Part shown: piece after piece, positions 40,359-49,408 of the stretch
Position numbering within the stretch: position 1 is the stretch's first letter
How the letters are laid out: each line of letters begins with the position of its first letter
Assembly: GCA_003138355.1 (NCBI GenBank)
Contig: PLFX01000054.1
Coordinates: forward strand, 91,783-155,782
Length of the DNA stretch: 64,000 nt
Source of the DNA: Solirubrobacterales bacterium
Lineage (GTDB): Bacteria; Actinomycetota; Thermoleophilia; Solirubrobacterales; Solirubrobacteraceae
Direction of reading: 5' to 3'
Notes under the pieces: generated by a model
Told to the model about the DNA's origin: nothing
What the model saw: the letters and a program-made list of their open reading frames with translations, nothing else
Database searches by the model: none
Position numbers and translations under genes: made by a program

Positions 40359-41510
40359 CTAGTCGCCCGCGGCGCGCGCGAGCACAGCCTCGAAGGCCTC
40401 GGCACGTTCGTCCCATGTCGGAATCACCGACGACGGCCCGGAGGCGCTCCTTTCGCCCGCCAGGACGGCGGTGACGGCGTCGACCAGCGATTCCCGCGGC
40501 GCGACCGTCAACGAGTCGGCGAGCTCGCGGAAGCCCGCGACCGGGGTCGCCACGGTCGGCCGGCCGACGGCCAGGCACTCGTACGCCTTCATCGGATCGA
40601 GGCTCTCCGTGAACGGGTTGACCAGGTGCGGGATGAGCACGACATCGGCGTGCTGGAGGTAGCCTGGCACCTCGGTCTGCGGACGCGGGCCGAGCAGCCG
40701 GATGTTCGGCTCAATCCCCAGCTTGCGTCGGGCTGCAGTCGTGAGGTGGTCGGGACCCACGAGCACGACCGACAGCTCGCGGTGCGAGCAGGCGAGTTCG
40801 ATGACGAGATCGACGTCGAGGCGCGCGTCGTGAAGTGTTCCGACGTATACCGCGGTAGGGCCGGCCGGCATATCGAGCGGCCGCGGTTGTAGGCGGCGGA
40901 ATTGCTCGAGATCGACCGCGTTCGGCACCAGCGTGACGTTCCGCTGCCTGCCGCGCGTACTCTCCAGGTTGGGCGAACAGACGACGACCTCGTCTGCGCG
41001 CGCCAGCGCTAACTCGTCGAGTGCACGAAGTCTCGCGATCTCGCGCGGCGGAAAGGGAAAGAGCAGCCAATCATCGGTCAGATCGTAGACGGTGGGCCAG
41101 CCCACGCGGCTCATCAGCGGGGCGTACGTGACGTCGTTCAGCCACAGCGTCGGGTGAGTGAATCCGAGCCGCCGGGCAGCGAACAAGACCTGCCGCACGA
41201 GCATCCGGTCGCTCAGCGATCCGCAGCGGCGTGGCAGCAGCTTGAGTGGCCGCAGCGCGTGCAGGCGGCCGTCGTCTCGCAGCACGGCCGTGCGCGGCGG
41301 GACCGGCAGGCGGCCCCTCGCCAGGTTGTAGAGCGGATCAACGTATGGCTCGACATAAAGGACGCGCAACTCGAGATGACGGCGCAGTAGCGCGTCCGTT
41401 AGCCTCCGGTTGCGGCGCCAAACCTCGTCCCACGCATCGAGCGCGCAGACGACGAGCTCAAGGAGCGGGCGCGAGTCGGCAGCCACCTGCAAAGGGCCAG
41501 TACTGCTCAC
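40359..41510 (-). CDS. GT4 glycosyltransferase
   Basis: 383 aa. VYDLTDDWLLFPFPPREIARL and DEVVVCSPNLESTRGRQRN are typical of this GT4 subgroup; TAVYVGTLHDARLDVDLVIEL and DVVLIPHLVNPFTESLDPMKAYECLAVGRP carry the donor motif (SLDPMKAYE in place of EPFG..E). It overlaps the next upstream gene by 4 nt, as the last gene of a leftward operon of glycosyltransferases. Confidence 0.88.
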   Translation of the reverse strand: MSSTGPLQVAADSRPLLELVVCALDAWDEVWRRNRRLTDALLRRHLELRVLYVEPYVDPLYNLARGRLPVPPRTAVLRDDGRLHALRPLKLLPRRCGSLSDRMLVRQVLFAARRLGFTHPTLWLNDVTYAPLMSRVGWPTVYDLTDDWLLFPFPPREIARLRALDELALARADEVVVCSPNLESTRGRQRNVTLVPNAVDLEQFRRLQPRPLDMPAGPTAVYVGTLHDARLDVDLVIELACSHRELSVVLVGPDHLTTAARRKLGIEPNIRLLGPRPQTEVPGYLQHADVVLIPHLVNPFTESLDPMKAYECLAVGRPTVATPVAGFRELADSLTVAPRESLVDAVTAVLAGERSASGPSSVIPTWDERAEAFEAVLARAAGD

Positions 41511-42565
41511 TGCGGCCTCAGCGGAGCCCGGCCAGAGCGCGCGTGCACGTCCGGCGCGAGCGCAGCGTCGTATTCCATCAGCAGGCCCGTCACGTGCCGC
41601 TCAATCGGGAACCGTTCGAACACCGCGCGCCGGCAGCCGTCCGACAGTCGCTCGCGTTCGGCGTCGGGCATTAGCGAGCGTAGCGCTGCGCCGGCCGCTG
41701 AGCCGTCACCGGGGGGAAAGAGGGGCGCGCCGGCCACGGTCCCGACGGTCTCCAGATGTCCGCCTGCGCCGCACGCCACGACCGGTACGCCCGCCGCCAT
41801 CGCCTCGAGCACGGCGAGCCCGAGCGGCTCGGCTGGTGCCGGCGCGAGGAGGATGCCCGCCCGCGCCAGCTCCGCGTTGATCTCTGTGATCCAGCCCGTG
41901 AAGGTCACGTTCGTGATCGCTGCGGACACCGCGTAGCGCTCAAGCATCGGTCGTTCGTCGCCGTCGCCTACGACGCGAAGCGCCCACCCGTCATCCGCCA
42001 GCTGCGAAGCCTGCCAGGCACGTAGCGCCGTGAGAGTGTCCTTCTCACGGTCGAGACGCTGCAACACGAGCACGACGCGGTTCGAGGCGCGCCAGAGGCA
42101 AGGCGAGGCGGGCACCCCGGAGACGAGCGTCGCATCCGGCAGACGCTCGAGGTTGCGCGCGGCGAAGTCGCCGATCGCGATCTGACGGTCGAGCCCAGCC
42201 GCGATCCACGGAGCGAGGACACGCCCTGCGCGGCTCGCGCCCCGCCTGGCGGCGAAATGTCGGGTGCTGACGACGCGTCCGCGGTGAGCCAGTCGCGTCG
42301 CGACAGCGACCGCCTCGCCTTTTGTCATGTGGGCATGGCACAGATCGCATCGTCCGAGGCGCAAGACCGAGCGTAGCGACTCGGCCGGCGTCGCCCCCGG
42401 CTCCCAGCGGACTCCCGCACCAAGCGCGTCGGGCATCCGCGCCGGATCGCCGCCGACCACCGCGACTTCCCAGCCGCGCCGGGCCGTCTCGGCGGCGGTG
42501 TCACACACGTAGCGCTCGACCCCGGCGAAGCGTCTGGTGACGACGATGTGAAAGACCCGCGGCAT
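41507..42565 (-). CDS. GT4 glycosyltransferase
   Basis: 352 aa from ATG 42565, MPRVFHIVVTRRFAGVERYV. RVVSTRHFAARRGASRAG, VVLVLQRLDREKDTLTALRAW and GILLAPAPAEPLGLAVLEAMAAGVPVVAC (EPLGLAVLE) identify a retaining GT4 enzyme. It lies 2 nt after the GT2 gene and overlaps the next gene by 4 nt (41507-41510), in an operon of one Wzy and three glycosyltransferases. Confidence 0.9.
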   Translation of the reverse strand: MPRVFHIVVTRRFAGVERYVCDTAAETARRGWEVAVVGGDPARMPDALGAGVRWEPGATPAESLRSVLRLGRCDLCHAHMTKGEAVAVATRLAHRGRVVSTRHFAARRGASRAGRVLAPWIAAGLDRQIAIGDFAARNLERLPDATLVSGVPASPCLWRASNRVVLVLQRLDREKDTLTALRAWQASQLADDGWALRVVGDGDERPMLERYAVSAAITNVTFTGWITEINAELARAGILLAPAPAEPLGLAVLEAMAAGVPVVACGAGGHLETVGTVAGAPLFPPGDGSAAGAALRSLMPDAERERLSDGCRRAVFERFPIERHVTGLLMEYDAALAPDVHARSGRAPLRPQ

Positions 42566-42567
42566 CG

Positions 42568-43425
42568 TCAGTCGCCGCCTCGGGCGGCGCAGCGACGCGG
42601 CCCCTCGAGATAGATGAGCGCCCGCCGCGTAGCCTCGCGGCGCCGCCTCCCGGTCAGCACGAGCATCCGTCCCGCGGCACCAGCGAACGCCGCGGCGCGG
42701 TAGCACCACCAGCCGACGGCTCCATGCCACTTCCTGATGTAGGTCTCCTGCCCCGCGTGGAACAGCGCTTCGCGTCGCCGCGCGTCCCTGCTCGTACCGG
42801 CGCCCTCGTGATCGGCGATCGCCTGCATGCAGACCGCCGAGGACCAGCTGCGACGGCTCGCCCGGCGCTGCCAGTCGGTCTCCTCGGCGTAGAGAAAGAA
42901 GCGCTCGTCGAACCTACCGACGTCGTCGACGGCGTCGCGCGCGAGCAGCAGCACGGCACCGACGGCGAACCTGCGGCGCGCTGGTAGGCGACCGAGCCCG
43001 ACGGCCTCTGCACACATGCGCATCGGGCTCGGATACGGCCAGAGGACGCGCTGGTCGCTGCCGTCAGCCCCGATCAGGCGGGGGGCGACCGCTGCGACCC
43101 GTGCATTCTCCGGCCGGCGTAGGAATGACTCGAGCTCGGCGATGGCCGAAGGCGTCACGACGGCATCGGGGTTCACCAGCAGGACGTCCGCACGGTTGTC
43201 CTCGAGCAGTGCCAGCGCGGCGTTCACGCCTCCCGCGAACCCGAGGTTCGCTCCCGTTTCGACGTACGCGGCGCCATGGCGCCGCGATACCGCGGCAACC
43301 TCGACCGACGCGGAGTTGTCGACGACGGTCACTGGCACGTGTCCCGCGATGCCTCCCAGTGCACGGTCCAGCTGTTCCGCGGCGTGGTAGGCAACGACGA
43401 CGGCGTGCACGCCACGGCCGCTCAC
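42568..43425 (-). CDS. GT2 glycosyltransferase (rhamnosyltransferase-like)
   Basis: 285 aa from GTG 43425, overlapping the Wzy stop (GTGA). VHAVVVAYHAAEQLDRAL, PVTVVDNSAS, GAAYVETGANLGFAGGVNAAL, ADVLLVNPDAVVTPSA, FAVGAVLLLARDAVDDVG and FDERFFLYAEETDWQRRASR match the GT2 WbbL-like group (NPD in place of DxD, ETDW/RR in the acceptor site). It likely attaches rhamnose or a related sugar to a lipid-linked intermediate. Confidence 0.9.
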   Translation of the reverse strand: MSGRGVHAVVVAYHAAEQLDRALGGIAGHVPVTVVDNSASVEVAAVSRRHGAAYVETGANLGFAGGVNAALALLEDNRADVLLVNPDAVVTPSAIAELESFLRRPENARVAAVAPRLIGADGSDQRVLWPYPSPMRMCAEAVGLGRLPARRRFAVGAVLLLARDAVDDVGRFDERFFLYAEETDWQRRASRRSWSSAVCMQAIADHEGAGTSRDARRREALFHAGQETYIRKWHGAVGWWCYRAAAFAGAAGRMLVLTGRRRREATRRALIYLEGPRRCAARGGD

Positions 43426-44765
43426 GGCGGTACCTCCAGCGGCCGGTTCGCCAGACCGCAGACCATCCCGACTAGGAGAAAGCCGAGGACCGGCGTGCCG
43501 CGCGCCCAGAAGACGTCCACAAGGCCATGTGCGGCCGTCGCTAGGAGCACGGCTGCCGCGGCCGGAGCCAGTGGCACTAAGCGCATGCGCCAGAGCGCAA
43601 CAGCCGTACCTCCGATCAGCAGGAGGAAGCTTGCGAGGAACAGATACCCGCCCTCGGCCGCCTCCAGCAGCAGCACGTTGTGCGGATCGGTCGACTGGGT
43701 GCCACTGAGCGGGCTCCCGGCGAGGTAGTTGCCGACCCCGACTCCCGTCCACGGATGTGCAGCGATCAGCTGCTCCGCATCGTGGTCGTATTGACGGCGA
43801 AGGTCGATCGCGTACGCACCTGCTGTCCCTGGCGACCCCGAGAAGGTTGTGAGACGCGCCGTCACGTCGCTGGGCAGCCAGGGGTACACCGCAACCCCCG
43901 CGAGCACGATTACAAGCGTGCGTGCGATAACGATCCGCCGGCTGCGGCCGCCGTTCATGAGCGACAGTACGAGCAAGCCGACGCCAAGCGCAAGAATCGC
44001 GCCGCGGCTCGCTGTCAAAGCCAGCCCGAGGATCAAGAGCGGCATGCAGGGGAGCAACCGCCGCAGGCTACGAACGCCAACGACGAGAAGGAGTGCACCA
44101 ACTATCAACTCGCCCGTCGGGTTTTTCTGGAACTGCCCGGCTAGCCCGTGCGCATTGAGCACAGGCCAGGCGACGGCGAGCAGGGTGGTCGCGAGCACGT
44201 ACGCGCGGAGAACGAGCAGCTGCTTGTGCCGAAGGGCGAAATACGCGCCTGCGAGTAATGGCAGCAGAAACAGCTCGAGCCGCTGGAAGCTCTTGACCGC
44301 CGAACCGAAGCCCGGATGCAGGGCGAGGAGCACCAGAACCAGCCAGCCGTACTGAGCGAACGCGAGGCGCACCGGCCGTATCGCGCGCACGACCCCCAGC
44401 GGTCGCAGCTCTACGGCATCCATGGCGAGGCGCGCCGCAACCAGCACGAGCACGACATCGCTCGCCGCTACGTGCAGGCCGAGGTGGCCACCCGTGACGT
44501 CCTGCACCTCGGGGATCGATGCGCCGAGCAGAACGGCGGCGAGAGTTGGCGATGCAAAGACGACGAAGGCCACGGCCAGGCCGACCGGGATCATCACGAT
44601 CAGGAGCCGCGGTAGCGGTGCGTAGCTGACGGCTGCGGCGGTTGCGCCTCCGACCAATACGCAGAGCGCGATCACGCGCAGTCTGCCGCCTAGGGCCGAG
44701 GAGTTGCCCTCACCAGCCCAAGGCAAGCCGATCGCGCGTCCCGGGCTAAGAGACGCGTCCAGCAA
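43422..44765 (-). CDS. O-antigen polymerase/ligase (Wzy/WaaL-like)
   Basis: 447 aa with about 12 membrane helices. The large periplasmic loop contains TASRGAILALGVG, then DHDAEQLIAAHPWTGVGVGNYLAG and STDPHNVLLLEAAEGGYLFL, which carries the conserved H..N..L...E of the Wzy_C domain. It polymerises repeat units or attaches them to a carrier outside the membrane. First gene of the operon with GT2 and two GT4 genes. Confidence 0.9.
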   Translation of the reverse strand: MLDASLSPGRAIGLPWAGEGNSSALGGRLRVIALCVLVGGATAAAVSYAPLPRLLIVMIPVGLAVAFVVFASPTLAAVLLGASIPEVQDVTGGHLGLHVAASDVVLVLVAARLAMDAVELRPLGVVRAIRPVRLAFAQYGWLVLVLLALHPGFGSAVKSFQRLELFLLPLLAGAYFALRHKQLLVLRAYVLATTLLAVAWPVLNAHGLAGQFQKNPTGELIVGALLLVVGVRSLRRLLPCMPLLILGLALTASRGAILALGVGLLVLSLMNGGRSRRIVIARTLVIVLAGVAVYPWLPSDVTARLTTFSGSPGTAGAYAIDLRRQYDHDAEQLIAAHPWTGVGVGNYLAGSPLSGTQSTDPHNVLLLEAAEGGYLFLASFLLLIGGTAVALWRMRLVPLAPAAAAVLLATAAHGLVDVFWARGTPVLGFLLVGMVCGLANRPLEVPP

Positions 44766-44812
44766 TTTGGAACGCCGGTCGATTTGGACGCAACGCGTCC
44801 TCGGAAGCGACG

Positions 44813-46474
44813 CTAGCGACTATCGCTAGGTAGAAGTGGAGGGGGCATGTCAGCAACGGATGAAGATGCTCCTCCCTCGCCGTAGCGGGAGCGGTAGTCG
44901 TAGGCATAGCCTTCGTCGAGATAGGCACCGCGCAGGTCGTTCGTCACAACGCCCACGACATTCGTTGCTGAAGCACGGTCCAACAGCGCGTGGAGGCGAT
45001 CCGCAGACTCCCGCGTGGCTAGCCCGAGGCGTGCGACGAGAAGGACCGCGCTGACCATGTTCAGCAGCGGCACGGAGTCTGCAACGGCGAGCAGCGGGGC
45101 GGAGTCGATGATGACGATGTCGTATCGCTGGGCAGCGGCGGCCAGCGTGTCGATCATCGCAGCCGAGGACAGGAGCGCGACGGGGTTCGCTGCCTGCTCT
45201 CCGTGACGAAGCACGTCGATCGACCCGCGGGACGGCGGACCGCCGCGGGCCCCCCGAACGCCTGCGTTGATGCCCGTCTTCCGAGGGGCATCGCTGAGTA
45301 CCCTGGATACCGCGTCATCCCCTCGCACCTCGCCGCGCAGCAAATGCGTAAGACCGACAGCGTTCGCTTGCTGTACTGGCGCGCCCAGGAGATTTGCGAT
45401 GCGGGGTCGACGGAGATCCGCATCGATCACAAGCACCGACTCGCCAGCCTCCGCGTACACAAGTGCGAGGTCGCGGACGACAGTTGTCTTGCCCTCACCA
45501 GGGAGGCCGCTTGTGACGAGAAGCGTGCGTTGACGAATGTTGCCAAGGGCCAGGCCAAGACTGAGACGTAGAGCGCGGATCGCCTCGACAAAGTCGGGGG
45601 GCACAACCGCCCGGCCGGCGTGCGTCAGCTGCGGTTTCCGGCTGTGCGGCAATACCGCCAGGACGGGCAGCCGATACTGCGACTCCACCGCCGACACGCG
45701 GAACAGGCGCCGATCCAGCATCTCTAAGCCGAACGCGATCCCGAGCCCAAGCAGCAAGCCGACGATTCCGGCAAGGACGGCGTCGCGGATGGGTCGGGGC
45801 GAGCTCGGTGCATTCGGAGGAACCGCGACGTTCGTCTGCTGCGCCCCGGCAGACGGGTTGAAGGCGGCGGTGCGCAGCTGGCTCTCCTGCGTGAGCAGAG
45901 CCTGGCGCTCGGCGGCATTCGCAGGCGTATCCGCGAGTGCCGCCAGTTCCCGCTGGGTAGCGTGGACGTCGGCCGTGGCTTCCGCCGCCTGGGCCTGACG
46001 CCGCGCTGCAAGGAACGACGTGATGTATGCGTTCGCGACGCGTGCGGCAAGCGCCGGGGTGTGGGCCGTCGCGCTGACTACGAGAAAGCTCGTTGGAGTT
46101 GCGTTTGCGCCTTCGAGAGGTGAGACCGTCACCGAGGGACGGCTGCCGAGCGGCAAGCCGAGTTGTCTGTCAACCGCGGTCGTGATCGACTGCGCGGTGA
46201 GTAGCTCGGCGAGGTCCTGCATGCTCTGCGCACTCGGAGCGTTAGGCGGTTGTGACGAGTTGAGCGATGCTGCTGGGTCGACCTCTTGAACGTAGAGGCG
46301 TGTGCTCGCCACGTACTGCTTGGGCATGCGCGATGAGAGGAAGTAGGCTCCGCCGGCGGCGAGCAACACGACCAAAACGACAACCCACTTCCAGCGCCAG
46401 ATCGGCAGGATGTGGGCGCGCGGATCGAGTGTCTCGCGCTGGGGGTATGACTCCGTCGTTCGCGGCTTGCTCAT
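44813..46474 (-). CDS. Wzz chain-length domain fused to a tyrosine autokinase (BY-kinase)
   Basis: 553 aa from ATG 46474. An N-terminal helix (WVVVLVVLLAAGGAYFLSS) starts the Wzz domain (1-240), which contains the NSSQPPNAP loop and a second helix near 240 (IRDAVLAGIVGLLLGLGIAF). The kinase follows: LLVTSGLPGEGKTTVVRDLA (Walker A, K329), VLVIDADLRRPRIANLLG (Walker A') and IVIIDSAPLLAVADSVPLL (Walker B). The tail YLDEGYAYDYRSRYGEG is a tyrosine cluster, the autophosphorylation tail of these enzymes. It sets chain length and export of the locus polysaccharide. Its likely phosphatase is the CpsB-type protein at 55850, 9 kb away. Confidence 0.92.
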   Translation of the reverse strand: MSKPRTTESYPQRETLDPRAHILPIWRWKWVVVLVVLLAAGGAYFLSSRMPKQYVASTRLYVQEVDPAASLNSSQPPNAPSAQSMQDLAELLTAQSITTAVDRQLGLPLGSRPSVTVSPLEGANATPTSFLVVSATAHTPALAARVANAYITSFLAARRQAQAAEATADVHATQRELAALADTPANAAERQALLTQESQLRTAAFNPSAGAQQTNVAVPPNAPSSPRPIRDAVLAGIVGLLLGLGIAFGLEMLDRRLFRVSAVESQYRLPVLAVLPHSRKPQLTHAGRAVVPPDFVEAIRALRLSLGLALGNIRQRTLLVTSGLPGEGKTTVVRDLALVYAEAGESVLVIDADLRRPRIANLLGAPVQQANAVGLTHLLRGEVRGDDAVSRVLSDAPRKTGINAGVRGARGGPPSRGSIDVLRHGEQAANPVALLSSAAMIDTLAAAAQRYDIVIIDSAPLLAVADSVPLLNMVSAVLLVARLGLATRESADRLHALLDRASATNVVGVVTNDLRGAYLDEGYAYDYRSRYGEGGASSSVADMPPPLLPSDSR

Positions 46475-46541
46475 GAGCTGAGGATCGCCAACCCCGGCTA
46501 TCGGGTGCGAACGGTGACGCGGTTGCGACGAACTCGACACT

Positions 46542-47708
46542 TTACGCACCCCGCACTCGCGCAAGCGGGGGCGGGCGCTGAGTCATCCGAGCCGCGATGG
46601 CCGCCAACAGACCCCTCTCGAACGACGCTCGTCCAAACCGGCGCGCCCGTTGTGCGATGACATCGGGCGGTGTCTCCAGGCGCTCACTCGCCGCGATCGC
46701 CTGTGCGACGCTTTCGTCAGTCTGCTCGTAGAACAGCACCCCGGTCACGTGTTCGTCGATCGTTTCGAGCGCGCCGCCATGGCCATAGGCGATAACGGGC
46801 TTTCCGGCGGCCTGAGCCTCAACTGCCACGATTCCGAAGTCGTCCTCGCCGGCAACGCACACGGCTCGACAGCTTTCCAAGAGTTCGACGACGGTCGTAT
46901 CTGCGACTGGCCCGTGAAAGGTGACCCCCGGACCGGCGGCCCGTCGGAGCTCGCCGAGCATCGGGCCGTCACCCACGACGTCCAAGCCGATGCCGAGCCG
47001 CGTCGCTGCTCTTACAACGAGGTCGACACGCTTGTAAGGCAGCAAGCGCGAGATCACCAGGAGCCGCTCGCCGCGCGGGCGTGGTGTGAAGCGATCGATG
47101 TCCACCGGCGGATGCACGACGGCGGAATCGATGCCGTATGCAAGCCGAATTCGCTGCCGCGTCTCCTCGCTGTTAGCGATGTAGAGGCCGGCCTGCCGAG
47201 CCGCCCGCCGATCCAGCGCACGAAACGCGTGCGTCGCGGGCCGGAACGCGGCTTCCCGCCAGGATCGGTGGTCGCCATGAGTTAGGTAGTCGGACCGGAA
47301 CAACCATCGAGCCGGTGTGTGACAGTAGACGACGTGGAGCGCCTCGGGCACGACGCGCGCCATGTGCGCCCAGCCGCTCGAGCTTGCGATAACGACATCT
47401 CCTGGGAGTTCACCGAGCGAGCGGAATGCGGCTGGGTAGAGCGGAAAGAGGTTGCGGAAGCCCTTGTCCACCGGCAGGCGGTTGAGGGGCGATGTGCGGA
47501 TGTCGCGCCCCTGGAACTCCGGGAAGGTGGATTGCGGCCGGTACAAAGAGGTGTAGATGGGGGCATCCGGCCAGATGTTGGCGAGTTCCAACACCACCTT
47601 CTCCGCTCCGCCGCGCTGGTTGAGGTAGTCGTGGACGATCGTGACCTTCCCGAGCGAGGCCGGATCGATGCGGGTTTCCTCGGCGGGCATTTCCGCGAGT
47701 GCGCTCAT
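46542..47708 (-). CDS. GT4 glycosyltransferase (WbaZ-like)
   Basis: 388 aa from ATG 47708. KVTIVHDYLNQRGGAEKVVLEL is diagnostic of the WbaZ/WbdA-like GT4 subgroup. YCHTPARWLFRSDYL, LYIANSEETRQRIRLAYG, LLVISRLLPYKRVDLVVRAA and AGEDDFGIVAVEAQAAGKPVIAY (EDDFGIVAVE) complete the GT-B fold. It uses a nucleotide sugar, possibly GDP-mannose-type. 67 nt upstream of the BY-kinase gene, likely the first gene of that leftward operon. Confidence 0.9.
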   Translation of the reverse strand: MSALAEMPAEETRIDPASLGKVTIVHDYLNQRGGAEKVVLELANIWPDAPIYTSLYRPQSTFPEFQGRDIRTSPLNRLPVDKGFRNLFPLYPAAFRSLGELPGDVVIASSSGWAHMARVVPEALHVVYCHTPARWLFRSDYLTHGDHRSWREAAFRPATHAFRALDRRAARQAGLYIANSEETRQRIRLAYGIDSAVVHPPVDIDRFTPRPRGERLLVISRLLPYKRVDLVVRAATRLGIGLDVVGDGPMLGELRRAAGPGVTFHGPVADTTVVELLESCRAVCVAGEDDFGIVAVEAQAAGKPVIAYGHGGALETIDEHVTGVLFYEQTDESVAQAIAASERLETPPDVIAQRARRFGRASFERGLLAAIAARMTQRPPPLARVRGA

Positions 47709-48319
47709 AATCCCCGTCCACGCACCACAAACGCGACCGTCGGAGCACGCTCTTGGTGTCCAGCCACAACGGCCAGTTGAGAAGCTGCGACGCCGGCCGG
47801 GTTGTTCGCCGGCCGCCACCCGTACGCCGCCGCCCGCGGCATTGATGAGGACTTTTCGCCTCGATGCTGCCGCGTAGTGGGGGCCGGAATGGTTATGTCG
47901 TTCGTCCCGATCGCCCTCATTCGCACGATGAGGAGCCGCATGCGAGGTCTGGGACATTACGCTGCGGGTGTCTACCCATCGGTGACGATACTCACCTGCC
48001 TCTCGATCGACGCTAGCCGCGATCGTCACTGAGGCCCCGGTTGCCGCGTTGACGGTCACGGTTGCGCGTCATTTCCGGACGGCGTCGGCGCCCGGCTTGG
48101 GCGCTCTGTTGCGATGCACCACGAGTCTCATCCGGCGCAATACTGTGGGGCCGTGAGCGCGCCCGCTAGCATTCGCCGCTTCCCGGACGATGGCAGCGTT
48201 GGCACCGAAAGCCGCCAGCCTTGCTGCGTGCAGGCGGGCGGCCGGGACGCCCAATGCACCGCGACCGGCGGTGCGCGACCCACGTTAGCTGGACCGCGAG
48301 CCCGCATTTACGAGAATCG
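47709..48319. other. 611-bp divergent control region
   Basis: It separates the leftward polysaccharide operon from the rightward GTPase operon. I see no gene. It contains gccggc-N10-gccggc (about 47790-47815) and a widely spaced inverted repeat gtgacgat (47982-47989) / atcgtcac (48022-48029). Promoters for both directions must lie here. None matches a confident sigma consensus. Confidence 0.5.
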
Positions 48320-49408
48320 ATGGCTGTAGAACCACTGCCGAGCACGCTGCTGAGCGATCGCATGCCGGCCTGGTGGCGGCCTTTTGCCGTTGAGCTTGAA
48401 GGCGAACCGCTGGCCCGTGTGCGTGGCGGTGTCGAGGCGCTCCGCCGCGCGCTTTCGCGTGAGAACGTGGTCGACGTCGTCGCTTATGCCTTTGGCGATG
48501 AAGCTGCGGGCCAGCGGGTCATCGCCACGATCCGGCTCTCGCTCGCAACGAACGGTGCCACCTACAGCCCCGGTGTCGGGGACGCCGAGCCGCCCGCGCT
48601 CGCCGCTGCCGCACTCGCTGACCAGCTGGCGGTCGCGCCCGACAGTGAGCTCGCGACGCTGATCTCGCTGCTCGTCCTCTCAGCCGACTACAGCGAGCGC
48701 CAGCCCGCGATCGAGGGTATGCGCCTCGCGGACTATGCGGCCCGCCAACTCGAGCACCGCTCGGCCTCCGCGCGACGGTTGGTCCTCGCGAAGGCCGACC
48801 AGCCGGCGAGCGAGCTCGTCAGCGGTGCGCTGCGCTCGCTCGAGGCGACACGAGAAGGCGAGCCCACAAGCCTCGACTGGATCCTCGCCGCGCTGGCGGA
48901 GAGGATCGACGAGATCGCCGCGCGGATCGACGACGAGCACGCGATCCTGCGCGAGCAGCTACGCCTCCAGACCTGGGCGATGCAGGCGTGGTGCGACGCC
49001 GCCGAGATGGCTTGGAGCGAGGTCCCTGCCGAGGCCCGGCCGATCATCGCTGCGGTCGAGCTAGCGCAGCGAACTCACGGCACCGCGCCCGCAATCGGCG
49101 CCGACGCCCTGCTCGCGAGCGTCCTCGACACGGTCAGTGGGCCCCTGGGTGACATGCTCGACGCGGAAGGCGCCGTTGCCGCCGCGGGTCCCTACATTGC
49201 GGGCAGCCTGCGGCACGCTCCCCACGAGCTGCTCTTCCCCCTCGCGAGCGAGCTCGCGCGCTGGCGTACGGAGGGCAGCGAGAGCTACCCGACGGTCGCG
49301 CGCTGGCTGGCACCGCGCGGCGGAAGCGGACCGCGCCGGGAGGAGATGGCGATCGCCCTGCAGGCCTACCGCGAGGCTCTTGCACTGCGCCTACTCGGTC
49401 ATGAGTGA
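48320..49408 (+). CDS. GASH-like protein (GTPase-associated system, all-helical)
   Basis: 362 aa from ATG 48320 (MAVEPLPSTLLSDRMPAWW). The product is almost entirely helical and begins with DRMPAWWRPFAVELEGEPLARVRGGVEAL, then LATLISLLVLSADYSERQPA and the coiled coil ERIDEIAARIDDEHAILREQLRLQTWAMQAW; the C-terminal half has LLFPLASELARWRTEGS. This matches what I know of the GASH (GTPase-associated system helical) family, found beside two unusual GTPases. A scaffold or sensor role is predicted for the family, not shown. Its stop overlaps the next start by 8 nt. Confidence 0.75.
   Translation: MAVEPLPSTLLSDRMPAWWRPFAVELEGEPLARVRGGVEALRRALSRENVVDVVAYAFGDEAAGQRVIATIRLSLATNGATYSPGVGDAEPPALAAAALADQLAVAPDSELATLISLLVLSADYSERQPAIEGMRLADYAARQLEHRSASARRLVLAKADQPASELVSGALRSLEATREGEPTSLDWILAALAERIDEIAARIDDEHAILREQLRLQTWAMQAWCDAAEMAWSEVPAEARPIIAAVELAQRTHGTAPAIGADALLASVLDTVSGPLGDMLDAEGAVAAAGPYIAGSLRHAPHELLFPLASELARWRTEGSESYPTVARWLAPRGGSGPRREEMAIALQAYREALALRLLGHE

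Noticed and set aside
47982..48029. Inverted repeat gtgacgat / atcgtcac as an operator
   Set aside because: The arms are 32 bp apart and short; such matches are expected by chance in 600 bp of GC-rich DNA.
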